23,097 bases of DNA, taken from assembly GCA_910587905.1 (NCBI GenBank), contig CAJUOF010000191.1:1-23097 (forward strand), in the 5' to 3' direction. Every line of letters begins with the position of its first letter. Position 1 is the stretch's first letter. Origin of the DNA: an uncultured Lachnospiraceae bacterium. Its GTDB lineage: Bacteria > Bacillota_A > Clostridia > Lachnospirales > Lachnospiraceae. A program made the position numbers and the translations under genes. Shown here piece by piece: positions 7,759 through 14,667 of this stretch. The notes beneath the pieces were generated by a model, which searched no databases, was not told the origin of the DNA, and worked only from the letters and a program-made list of their open reading frames with translations.

Positions 7759-8580
7759 ATGAGCGGTTTGATTTTATGCAGCGGCAGACAGGTGAAAAAT
7801 CCCTATCCGGTGGATGAGCTGGGGATTTCCCTCCATTCCGGGGAGGAGCTTTGTTATTATATTTATCATTATGTGTTCCTTCTGGAGCCGGATTTTATCA
7901 ATGAGCATCTGCTCTATTTTATCCGGACGGAGCTTGGGATGGAGAAGCTGGAGGAGAAGATCCGCAAGTGGGTCACGGACCGGGCGGACATGGCCCAGAT
8001 TCTCTATATGATTTTGCAGGATATTCACTATTACAGTGAGTCGGAATTGGGAGCTTTCAAGACCCAGTTGGAATGGATGAGACGGGCCAAGCCCTCGGAG
8101 AGGGCCAAAAAAAAGGCGGATTATCTGTTGCAGAAGCGCAAGTATGCGGCGGCGATCCAGCTCTATGACGCCATTGCGGCGGGGGAGCCGGATAAGGGGA
8201 TGACGCGGGAATTTATGGGGGCCCTTTATCACAATAAAGGAGTGGCCTGCGCCGGGCTTTTTGAGTCGGAGCGGGCATTGGAATGCTTCGAGCGAGCTTA
8301 TGAGCATCTGGAGCAGGAGGAAATCTTGAAGGAGATTTACATGCTCTGTCAGATGGACGAGGGCGCAGAGCTCCCGGAGGCCATGATGCTGGCCGTTCCG
8401 GCAGAGCAGCAGTTCAAGTGGAGGGAAGAGTACGAGACCCTCTATAAACACCTCAAATATTCCGGCCGGGCGAGGAATGTGGGAGAGCTTTGGGAAAAGG
8501 ACTCCGTTCGCCGCAAGGCCGGCGTCCAGGGATTGTTGACCCAATGGAAGCAAGAATACAGGGAGATGGCGAAGCTATGA
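7759..8580 (+). CDS. TPR-like protein of unknown function
   Basis: A 273-residue soluble protein with no recognised name. Residues 1-110 form a largely helical domain (EELCYYIYHYVFLLEPDFIN, then a charged KLEEKIRKW segment). Residues about 125-200 show TPR-type helix pairs: AKKKADYLLQKRKYAAAIQLY, then GALYHNKGVACAGLFESE and RALECFERAYEHLEQ, with the small/large alternation expected of tetratricopeptide repeats. The C-terminus is basic and helical. It starts 16 bp after the Hsp70-like gene behind GGAAGAGG, and its stop codon overlaps the aroK start in ATGA, so it is translated with both neighbours. By analogy with TPR co-chaperones it may bind the Hsp70-like protein or the giant solenoid protein; that is inference from operon context. 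Confidence 0.75.
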   Translation: MSGLILCSGRQVKNPYPVDELGISLHSGEELCYYIYHYVFLLEPDFINEHLLYFIRTELGMEKLEEKIRKWVTDRADMAQILYMILQDIHYYSESELGAFKTQLEWMRRAKPSERAKKKADYLLQKRKYAAAIQLYDAIAAGEPDKGMTREFMGALYHNKGVACAGLFESERALECFERAYEHLEQEEILKEIYMLCQMDEGAELPEAMMLAVPAEQQFKWREEYETLYKHLKYSGRARNVGELWEKDSVRRKAGVQGLLTQWKQEYREMAKL

Positions 8581-9092
8581 ACATCGCATTGATCGGATTT
8601 ATGGGCGTAGGAAAAACGACGGTTTCCCGCGCCCTTGGCAGACTATCGGGAATGCCGGAGGTGGATGTGGACCGACGGATCGCAGCGCGGGAAGGCCGCT
8701 CGATCCCGGAGATCTTTGAGACGGACGGTGAGGCCGCCTTCCGAGACATGGAGACGGCCGCCATCCGGGAGCTTACCGGAGGGCGGCCGTCCGGCGGTCA
8801 AATTCTTTCCTGCGGCGGCGGTGCGGTGCTCCGGCCGGAGAATGTAAGGCTGTTAAAAGAAGGCGGGGCCATTATCCTCCTGACTGCCCGGCCGGAAACA
8901 GTCCTCAGACGGGTTGGCGACGGGACGAGCCGGCCGGCCCTTGGCGGTGTGGTGACGGTCGAACACATCGCGGGGCTCATGGAGAAGCGGCGGTCCGCCT
9001 ATGAAGCTGCCGCAGACTTTGCAGTGGCCACCGACGGTCGGACGCCGGAGGAGATTGCGGAGGAGATTCTGCGGCGGGTGAGGGCTGAATGA
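8577..9092 (+). CDS. aroK: Shikimate kinase
   Basis: A 171-residue shikimate kinase, the normal length, which phosphorylates shikimate with ATP in the chorismate pathway. The Walker A loop GFMGVGKT is at residues 7-14, D30 and D32 in EVDVDRRI bind magnesium or shikimate, FETDGEAAFRDME (47-59) carries the substrate-binding arginine R56, SCGGGAVL is the glycine-rich substrate loop, and SRPAL belongs to the lid. An in-frame ATG exists further upstream (8544), but the start at 8577 gives the standard MNIALIGFMG terminus and overlaps the stop of the TPR gene as ATGA, implying translational coupling. It stands apart from other aro genes and looks somewhat more GC-rich than its neighbours. Confidence 0.93.
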   Translation: MNIALIGFMGVGKTTVSRALGRLSGMPEVDVDRRIAAREGRSIPEIFETDGEAAFRDMETAAIRELTGGRPSGGQILSCGGGAVLRPENVRLLKEGGAIILLTARPETVLRRVGDGTSRPALGGVVTVEHIAGLMEKRRSAYEAAADFAVATDGRTPEEIAEEILRRVRAE

Positions 9093-9100
9093 AACATTTT

Positions 9101-9130
9101 AGGAAAACGATGATTGAATCAGCGTTTCCT
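9101..9130. terminator. Hairpin between convergent aroK and isomerase genes
   Basis: AGGAAA (9101-9106) pairs with TTTCCT (9125-9130), CG with CG, and TGATT with AATCA at the centre, with a bulged A at 9107 and an A-G mismatch. It sits exactly between two convergent genes, the usual place for a shared terminator, but neither side has a clear U-tract, so the call is tentative. Confidence 0.35.
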
Positions 9131-10047
9131 TAGATCACAAACTGTTCCATATAACGCTTGGAGAGGATGAGGGATTCCCTGACGGCCTCTTTCGAGCCCT
9201 CAAACGCTTTGTCCTCCACTTCGATGCAGGTATATCCGGTGTAGCCGATATCGGTCAGTGCGGAGACATATTTTCCCCAATCGACATCGCCGAGGCCGGG
9301 AAGCTTGGGGGACATGAAGTCCAGGGGGTAGGCCATGGTGCCCACATCAGAGAGCTTTTCCGGATAGAGCTTGATATCCTTGTAGTGAACATGGAAAATT
9401 TTATCCTTAAACTCATAGAGAGGACGGATATAATCGATCATCTGCCATACAAAATGAGAGGGATCGTAATTGATGCCGAGATTGCCGCTTGGAAGCAGCT
9501 CAAAAACCTTTCTCCAGATGGCGGGTGTGGTCATGAGATTTTGTCCGCCGGGCCACTGGTCAGGGCCAAACAGCATGGGACAGTTTTCAATGGCAATTTT
9601 TACCTGATTCTCCTCCGCCAATTTCAGAATGGGCGGCCAGATTTCTTTTACCAATTCCAGATTTTCCTCGACAGATTTCTTCTGATCTCTTCCAATAAAA
9701 GTAGTTACCAAATTGACACCGAGACGGGCGCTTGCCAGAATCACCTTTTTCAGATGAGTGATGTTGGCGGCGCGTTTTTCCGGATTGCCGTCCAGGGGAT
9801 TGGGATAAAAAGCCAGGGCAGAAATCTCCACGTGTTTTTTCTGACAATAATCCTTTACATAGGCCGTGTACTCATCGGAAGTGTTTTCCACATCGATGTG
9901 GCTGACACCGGCATAACGGCGCTCCGCCTTGCCGGAAGGCCAACAGGCCACTTCCACACACTGAAACCCAAGGGAGGAGGCAGTGTCGATCATCTCTTCA
10001 AATCCAGACTGCTCCATGATTGCAGAAACAAACCCTAATTTCATCAT
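9130..10047 (-). CDS. Sugar phosphate isomerase/epimerase family TIM-barrel enzyme
   Basis: A 305-residue member of the xylose-isomerase-like/AP-endonuclease-2 TIM-barrel superfamily, metal-dependent enzymes that isomerise, epimerise or eliminate on sugars and inositols. Likely metal ligands are E154 (IAIENCP), D195 and H198 (NYDPSHF), H221 (HVHYKD) and E276 (CIEVED). The N-terminus has the conserved CWPSGKAERRYAGVSHIDV block (35-53) of a subfamily often found beside Gfo/Idh/MocA oxidoreductases. The first of two adjacent ATGs is preferred because GGAG (10057-10060, complement) is 9 nt away. It lies 66 bp downstream of the LacI gene on the same strand, so the two are probably cotranscribed from the LacI promoter. 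The exact substrate is unknown. Confidence 0.85.
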   Translation of the reverse strand: MMKLGFVSAIMEQSGFEEMIDTASSLGFQCVEVACWPSGKAERRYAGVSHIDVENTSDEYTAYVKDYCQKKHVEISALAFYPNPLDGNPEKRAANITHLKKVILASARLGVNLVTTFIGRDQKKSVEENLELVKEIWPPILKLAEENQVKIAIENCPMLFGPDQWPGGQNLMTTPAIWRKVFELLPSGNLGINYDPSHFVWQMIDYIRPLYEFKDKIFHVHYKDIKLYPEKLSDVGTMAYPLDFMSPKLPGLGDVDWGKYVSALTDIGYTGYTCIEVEDKAFEGSKEAVRESLILSKRYMEQFVI

Positions 10048-10113
10048 AATAACATTCTCCTTTTTGTGCTTGATTTTGATTGCATGAAAAGGACAAAAAG
10101 GAATCTATAAGTG

Positions 10114-11127
10114 TTACGGAGCAGGGCATGCTCCGGTGGACTGGCGAACAAGAAGTTCCGTTTCCAGAAAATTTTTCTTTTCCAACACCGGAATGTCATT
10201 CAGCATATTCAGCAGAAGGCTGCAGGAGAGCTCGCCGATCTGCTGCTGGGGCTGACTGATGGTGGTGATGGTAGGGCGCACCAGCGTAGAAATGTCAATG
10301 TTGTCAAAACCAATGACACTTAAATCCTCGGGAACCCGAAGCCCCAGAGCGTTTGCCGCATGGATCACGGCGGCGGCGTAGGAATCTGAGGTGGCAAAGA
10401 CAGCCGTTGGACGCTCATCATTCATCAAAAGATTTCTGGCTGCACTGTAGGCTGTCTCAAAGACTGCACTGTTTACATGGACAATCCAGCGAGGATTGAT
10501 TGGAAGACCACATTCCTCCATGGTCGCATAAAAACCACGTTCCCTTTCCTGGGCATGGAGTAACGTGGCGGTTCGATTGAATAGTCCGATTTTCTTGTGG
10601 CCCAAAGAAATTAAATATTGGACCGCTTTTTTTGCGGAAATGTAATTGTCAACCGCGACATAAGGAAAAGGCAGGGAAGCGTCATACTCGCTGCACTGTA
10701 CGATCGGGGCATCCGGAGGAAATTCGTCCAGTGCCCGAAAGTAAGACGGGCTGGAGCTGACGACGATCAGACCGTCCACACAGTGTTGTTTAAAAGGAAG
10801 CAGTCCCCGCAGTTCATTGGTATGGGGATTTTGCAGCGGGGAGAGAAAAACATCATAACCATTCAGGGAGGCCAGATTTTGAATTCCCTCCAGGACGGTG
10901 GCAAAAAAGCGATTCGACAGAGTGTTTGCAGTCACCAGGATCCGTTTGGTAGGTGCCTGTGAAAAGATTCTTGCCGGATGGTTAGGAGTATAATTGAGCT
11001 CTTCGGCCAGTGCCAAGACCTTATTTCGAGTCTCTTCGGAGACGTTGGATTTTCCGTTTAATACGCGAGATACAGTCGCCGTTGATACATTTGCCAGCTT
11101 TGCCAATTGTACAATATTCGCTGCCAT
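10114..11127 (-). CDS. LacI-family transcriptional repressor
   Basis: A 337-residue LacI/GalR regulator. The N-terminal helix-turn-helix reads IVQLAKLANVSTATVSRVLN, followed by the hinge-type RNKVLALAEELNYTPN, then a sugar-binding domain of the periplasmic-binding-protein fold ending in VIGFDNIDISTLVRPTITTI and QPQQQIGELSCSLLL. The frame stays open upstream to 11340, but the true start is the ATG at 11127: AAGGAGG (complement, just upstream) has ideal spacing and MAANIVQLAKLANVS begins exactly at the HTH. It is divergent from the sugar operon, and its promoter is next to AATGTAA half-sites, so it probably represses both itself and the operon until a sugar ligand binds. Confidence 0.92.
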   Translation of the reverse strand: MAANIVQLAKLANVSTATVSRVLNGKSNVSEETRNKVLALAEELNYTPNHPARIFSQAPTKRILVTANTLSNRFFATVLEGIQNLASLNGYDVFLSPLQNPHTNELRGLLPFKQHCVDGLIVVSSSPSYFRALDEFPPDAPIVQCSEYDASLPFPYVAVDNYISAKKAVQYLISLGHKKIGLFNRTATLLHAQERERGFYATMEECGLPINPRWIVHVNSAVFETAYSAARNLLMNDERPTAVFATSDSYAAAVIHAANALGLRVPEDLSVIGFDNIDISTLVRPTITTISQPQQQIGELSCSLLLNMLNDIPVLEKKNFLETELLVRQSTGACPAP

Positions 11128-11167
11128 GAAAGCCTCCTTATTTGTAAGGCTTGGATTTCTAGTACTT

Positions 11168-11196
11168 ATTATAACAGGTGAAAAGTGAAATGACAA
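11168..11196 (-). promoter_or_regulatory. SigA promoter of the lacI-type gene
   Basis: On the complement, TTGTCA (11191-11196) and TATAAT (11168-11173) are separated by exactly 17 bp, matching 5/6 and 6/6 of consensus. Transcription would begin near 11161, about 34 bases before the regulator's ATG. Confidence 0.8.
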
Positions 11197-11205
11197 TACT
11201 TTTTC

Positions 11206-11219
11206 AATGTAAAATGTAA
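11206..11219. promoter_or_regulatory. Tandem AATGTAA half-sites upstream of the lacI promoter
   Basis: AATGTAA occurs twice head to tail (11206-11212, 11213-11219), about 10 bp upstream of the repressor gene's -35. The same heptamer is the left half of the two operators at the sugar promoter, so this may be an autoregulatory contact. Confidence 0.4.
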
Positions 11220-11235
11220 AAAGGTACAGAGGTAA

Positions 11236-11250
11236 AATGTAAATGTTACA
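11236..11250. promoter_or_regulatory. Auxiliary operator-like site
   Basis: AATGTAAATGTTACA contains the perfect inverted repeat TGTAA-ATG-TTACA and shares its first ten bases with the main operator at 11366. The spacing between half-sites is shorter than in the two main operators, so binding may be weaker. It lies about 130 bp upstream of the main operator, compatible with looping. Confidence 0.4.
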
Positions 11251-11333
11251 CTGCGGGAGAGAAAATGATTTACAAAACCATGGGTATAAATTTGGGCGAT
11301 ATAAACAAATATAAAGAAATATTAAAACTAATA

Positions 11334-11362
11334 TTGACAATTAATATGGAAGATGGTAAGGT
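11334..11362 (+). promoter_or_regulatory. Promoter of the sugar catabolic operon
   Basis: A perfect -35 TTGACA (11334-11339) is followed after 17 bp by TAAGGT (11357-11362), a weak -10. The expected start near 11369 falls inside the operator at 11366-11383, a classical repressor layout. The leader to the first ATG is about 80 nt. Confidence 0.65.
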
Positions 11363-11365
11363 TGG

Positions 11366-11383
11366 AATGTAAATGATTGCATT
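11366..11383. promoter_or_regulatory. LacI-type operator 1
   Basis: AATGTAAATGATTGCATT is an imperfect inverted repeat (AATGTAA, four bases, TTGCATT; one mismatch between arms). It begins 3 bp after the -10 of the sugar operon and spans the predicted start site. Confidence 0.65.
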
Positions 11384-11405
11384 AAAAAGGGCGAAAACAA
11401 AACAA

Positions 11406-11423
11406 AATGTAAAAATTTGCATA
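11406..11423. promoter_or_regulatory. LacI-type operator 2
   Basis: AATGTAAAAATTTGCATA has the same AATGTAA-N4-TTGCAT layout as operator 1, with 14 of 18 bases identical. It begins exactly 40 bp downstream of operator 1, close to four helical turns, so both dimers would face the same side of the DNA. Confidence 0.6.
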
Positions 11424-11448
11424 ACACATTGCGCGGAGGATATAGGCA

Positions 11449-12498
11449 ATGATTACAGTGAAAGCAGGTATTGTCGGATTCGGTTACATGGGTCATTTTC
11501 ATCTAAATAAGATCCGCAGACTGGATGGCATTGAGGTGAAGGCCGCTTACGATGTCCGGCCGGAAGCACTTCAGGACGCAGAGCGGGAAGGACTGGAGCC
11601 TGTCGGTTCTCTGGAAAAGTTTCTGAACCAGGATTTGGATTTGGTATTGATTGCGACACCCAATGATGTCCATGCGAAATTGGCCAAGGCTGCTCTCGAT
11701 GCGGGAAAGCATGTCATGCTGGAAAAACCGGCAGCTATGAATGCCGCAGAGTTTGAACAGGTCATGGACTGTGCGGAAAATGCCGGTAAGCTTCTGACTG
11801 TGCATCAGAATCGCAGATGGGATGTGGATTATCAGGTGGTGAAGGAGGTGATCTGCTCCGGAGAGATCGGGGCGGTGACGAGTATTGAATCCAAGGTTCT
11901 CGGAGAGCGAGGGGTGTGTTTTGGCTGGAGAGCAGACCCGAAGGCAGGCGGCGGAATGCTTTATGACTGGGCAGTCCATCTGATCGATCAGTATTTGCAG
12001 CTTTTTGAAGGGCACAAGGTTAAGCGGGTGTCGGCCAGGCTGCTCAGCATTCTGACTCCGGCGGTGGATGACTTTGACGACATCGAGCTGATCTTCGACC
12101 ATGGGATTTCCGCAAAGGTTGTGATCAGTACCTTTGCCCTTCAAAGACAGCCGAGGTGGTTTGTCTATGGAGACAGGGGAACTCTGAAGCTGGATGATTT
12201 CAGCGGAAGAGCCGGAGGCATGGCGAGAATTCGCCAGGGAATTTCAGGCTTTGACCGAGTGACGGATACCATGGGACCCACCAGAACCATGGCGCCTTTG
12301 AAACCGGAGCAGGTGGAGGTTCTTCCCCTTCCGGAGGTATCGGAGGAACCGCTTGCATTCCACAGAAATTTGCGGGATGCCATCTTGGGAAAAGAAACGC
12401 TTTTTGTGGCACCGGAGGAGACTCTGAGGGTGATGAAGGTTATGGATGCGGCCTTTGAGTCAGCAAGGGCTGGACAGAGTATTTTTGTGGATTTGTAG
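11449..12498 (+). CDS. Gfo/Idh/MocA-family oxidoreductase A
   Basis: A 349-residue NAD(P)-dependent sugar or inositol dehydrogenase of the Gfo/Idh/MocA family. The Rossmann dinucleotide loop GFGYMG is at 10-15, D35 at the end of strand 2 (AAYDV) suggests NAD rather than NADP, the hallmark EKP is at 92-94, and the active-site GGGMLYDWAVHLID carries D173 and H177. The C-terminal half is the usual alpha/beta substrate domain. GGAGG at 11435-11439 lies 9 bases before the ATG. As first gene behind two operators of the divergent repressor, it probably starts catabolism by oxidising a hydroxyl of the imported sugar to a ketone. The family covers many substrates, so no specific name is given. Confidence 0.88.
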   Translation: MITVKAGIVGFGYMGHFHLNKIRRLDGIEVKAAYDVRPEALQDAEREGLEPVGSLEKFLNQDLDLVLIATPNDVHAKLAKAALDAGKHVMLEKPAAMNAAEFEQVMDCAENAGKLLTVHQNRRWDVDYQVVKEVICSGEIGAVTSIESKVLGERGVCFGWRADPKAGGGMLYDWAVHLIDQYLQLFEGHKVKRVSARLLSILTPAVDDFDDIELIFDHGISAKVVISTFALQRQPRWFVYGDRGTLKLDDFSGRAGGMARIRQGISGFDRVTDTMGPTRTMAPLKPEQVEVLPLPEVSEEPLAFHRNLRDAILGKETLFVAPEETLRVMKVMDAAFESARAGQSIFVDL

Positions 12499-12542
12499 GG
12501 GATCAAAAATTTAAAAGATAAGAAGAGAAGGAGGAACGAGGC

Positions 12543-13409
12543 ATGTTAAAGGTTGGATTACAGTTGTTTACGGTCAGAAACCATATGGCAGCCGACTGGA
12601 GGCGGACGCTGACGGATATCGCAGAGGCCGGCTATCGCCATATTGAGGTGGCAAACCATCATGCGGATGTGGACGACGGGATCGGCTTTGGCGTGGACGC
12701 AAAAGAAATGAAAAAAATCTTGGACGACCAGGGTTTGAAGGTTTGCGGCGCTCACGTACATCCCTTTATTCCGGAGCGGATGGGAGCGGTCATCGAATAT
12801 CAGAAGATCATTGGAAACGACAAGATTATCAGCCCCATGGAAGTGTTTCGGACCATGGATGATGTGAAACGCTGCTGTGAGGTCATGAACCAGATGGCGG
12901 AACTGTGTAAAAAAGAAGGAATGCGCTTTTATTACCACAACCACTATCATGAGTGGCAGATATTGCCAGGTGAGACCAAGAGTATTTATGATACCATTTT
13001 GGAGAGCACAGACCCAGATCAGGTAGAAATCGAGTTGGATACCTACTGGGCGCTCCGGGCCAATCAAAATCCCGTCGAGCTGATCAGAAAGATGGGGAGA
13101 CGGATCACCATGCTCCATCAGAAGGATTTCCCGAAGGAGTATAGGAGTGAGCTGGATCTGCTCACGAAGGTCAATGAGACGGGGCCTTATGTGGATCATG
13201 AATACTTCCGCAGCTCCAGAAGCGAAGGTTCTTTTACCGAAATTGGAAGCGGGATCATGGATATTCAGGGAATCATTGACGCAGCCAATGAAGTGGGGGC
13301 GGCGGAATATATTGTTCTGGAACAGGATTTTTCCACCTTTGATGAGATTGAGAGTATACATAAGAGCATGGAAGGTTTTCGGAAATTCGAGGGGATCGCG
13401 TGGGACTAA
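12543..13409 (+). CDS. Sugar phosphate isomerase/epimerase family TIM-barrel enzyme, second copy
   Basis: A 288-residue TIM-barrel protein of the xylose-isomerase-like superfamily, only distantly similar to the minus-strand copy at 9130. It starts with KVGLQLFTVRNHM, the typical first strand of sugar isomerase/epimerase proteins. Expected metal-site segments appear in order: YYHNHYHEW, VEIELDTYWA, MLHQKDFP and IVLEQDFS, giving E/D/H/E-type ligands. AAGGAGG (12528-12534) is 8 bases before the ATG. It lies 44 bp after oxidoreductase A and 80 bp before oxidoreductase B, so the three form a core catabolic unit. It may isomerise or eliminate on a keto-sugar made by the oxidoreductases. The substrate is unknown. 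Confidence 0.85.
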   Translation: MLKVGLQLFTVRNHMAADWRRTLTDIAEAGYRHIEVANHHADVDDGIGFGVDAKEMKKILDDQGLKVCGAHVHPFIPERMGAVIEYQKIIGNDKIISPMEVFRTMDDVKRCCEVMNQMAELCKKEGMRFYYHNHYHEWQILPGETKSIYDTILESTDPDQVEIELDTYWALRANQNPVELIRKMGRRITMLHQKDFPKEYRSELDLLTKVNETGPYVDHEYFRSSRSEGSFTEIGSGIMDIQGIIDAANEVGAAEYIVLEQDFSTFDEIESIHKSMEGFRKFEGIAWD

Positions 13410-13489
13410 ACACGGTCAAAAAGCACGTGTAAAAAGGAAAACGCGGGAACAAATAGAGACATGGGATAGACGAAAAGGAGGACAAAGAG

Positions 13490-14605
13490 ATGGGAAAACA
13501 TCGAATTGGTTTGGTTGGCTGCGGTTCCATTGCGCAGAAAAAACATTTGCCTGCGCTGGCAGTCCAGGCACACCGGGCGGAATTGGTGGGCTTCTGTGAC
13601 ATTATTGAGGAGCGGGCAAAGGGTTATGCCGAAACGTATGGGACACCGGAGGCAAAATACTATACGGATTACCGGGAACTCATGAAGGACGACTCCATTG
13701 ATATTGTGTATGTGTGTACACCAAACGTGTCACATTGTGAAATCACCTGCGCGGCTCTGGAGGCGGGAAAGCATGTGCTCTGTGAGAAGCCGATGGCTGT
13801 GACCGGAGCTGAGGCACAAAAAATGGTGGATACGGCGAAGCGGACCGGGAAGAAGCTGACAGTCGGATACCAGAATCGTTTTCGCATGGATTCTCAGTTT
13901 TTGAAGGAAGCCATCAATGAGGGACATTTGGGAGAGATTTACTATGGGGAGGCTCTTGCGATCCGCAGAAGAGCAGTTCCCACCTGGGGCGTGTTTATTG
14001 ATAAAGAGAAACAGGGCGGCGGTCCGTTGATTGATATCGGAACTCATGCATTGGATTTGACTCTCTGGTACATGAATAATTATGATGTGAAATCAGTTAC
14101 CGGTGTCAGCTTCCATAAGCTTGGGAATCTGGAGGAGGCTACCTATGGGAACCTGTTTGGCCGTTGGGATCATGAGACCTATGATGTGGAGGACTCTGCC
14201 ATGGGCTGCATCAAGTTCAAAAACGGTGCTTTCGTATATCTGAAAAGTGCCTGGGCCCTCAATACCACCGATGTGAGAGAGGCGATGTGTACCTTGTCCG
14301 GCACGAAGGGCGGAGCAGAAATGAAGCGGGAAAAGGTGGGGGCAGACATTACCTGCACATTGAACATGACCATGGGGAAACAGTTGGTAACAGTTCACCC
14401 GGCGGAGAAACCTCCGGTTGCCTATCAGGAATTGTCCAACGAGAAGGCCAGCGATGATGCGGTCATGGAGACAAGCACCTGGTTGGACGCAATTGAGAAC
14501 CATACCGATCCCGTCGTACTTCCGGAGCAGGCGGCCACCGTGACAAAGATTCTGGAGGCAATTTATATTTCGAATCAGACAGGGAAAGAGGTCCTGTTCG
14601 ATTGA
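13490..14605 (+). CDS. Gfo/Idh/MocA-family oxidoreductase B
   Basis: A 371-residue second Gfo/Idh/MocA dehydrogenase, clearly diverged from copy A rather than a recent duplicate. The Rossmann loop GCGSIA is at 10-15, strand 2 ends in FCDI with an acidic residue that favours NAD, EKP is at 99-101, and the active-site segment GGGPLIDIGTHALD carries D182 and H186. A strong AAGGAGG precedes the ATG. A pair of such enzymes in one operon is compatible with an oxidation-reduction relay, in which one forms a keto-sugar and the other reduces a rearranged product, or with two different hydroxyl positions being used. Which of these applies cannot be decided from sequence. Confidence 0.88.
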   Translation: MGKHRIGLVGCGSIAQKKHLPALAVQAHRAELVGFCDIIEERAKGYAETYGTPEAKYYTDYRELMKDDSIDIVYVCTPNVSHCEITCAALEAGKHVLCEKPMAVTGAEAQKMVDTAKRTGKKLTVGYQNRFRMDSQFLKEAINEGHLGEIYYGEALAIRRRAVPTWGVFIDKEKQGGGPLIDIGTHALDLTLWYMNNYDVKSVTGVSFHKLGNLEEATYGNLFGRWDHETYDVEDSAMGCIKFKNGAFVYLKSAWALNTTDVREAMCTLSGTKGGAEMKREKVGADITCTLNMTMGKQLVTVHPAEKPPVAYQELSNEKASDDAVMETSTWLDAIENHTDPVVLPEQAATVTKILEAIYISNQTGKEVLFD

Positions 14606-14667
14606 TACACACGGTTTGGACAAAGTGGATGACAAGAAATGGTATGAGAAAGAAAGGGCGTAGAGAC

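Noticed and set aside
9093..9129. Standard intrinsic terminator for aroK
   Set aside because: A hairpin is present but no U-tract follows on either strand, so it is listed only as a low-confidence terminator.
9385..10038. 217-codon plus-strand frame antisense to the TIM-barrel gene
   Set aside because: The minus-strand gene carries the metal-site motifs and a good ribosome binding site; this frame shows no family pattern.
11128..11340. N-terminal extension of the LacI-type regulator
   Set aside because: The frame is open, but it crosses the promoter and half-sites, and the strong ribosome binding site plus HTH begin at 11127.
11449..14605. Recent tandem duplication of the two Gfo/Idh genes
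   Set aside because: The two proteins differ in length and in nearly all positions outside the cofactor and active-site motifs, so they are old paralogues rather than a repeat.
14602..14667. TTG or earlier ATG start for the sugar-binding lipoprotein
   Set aside because: It would bury the signal peptide behind a charged segment; the ATG at 14668 has the better ribosome binding site.
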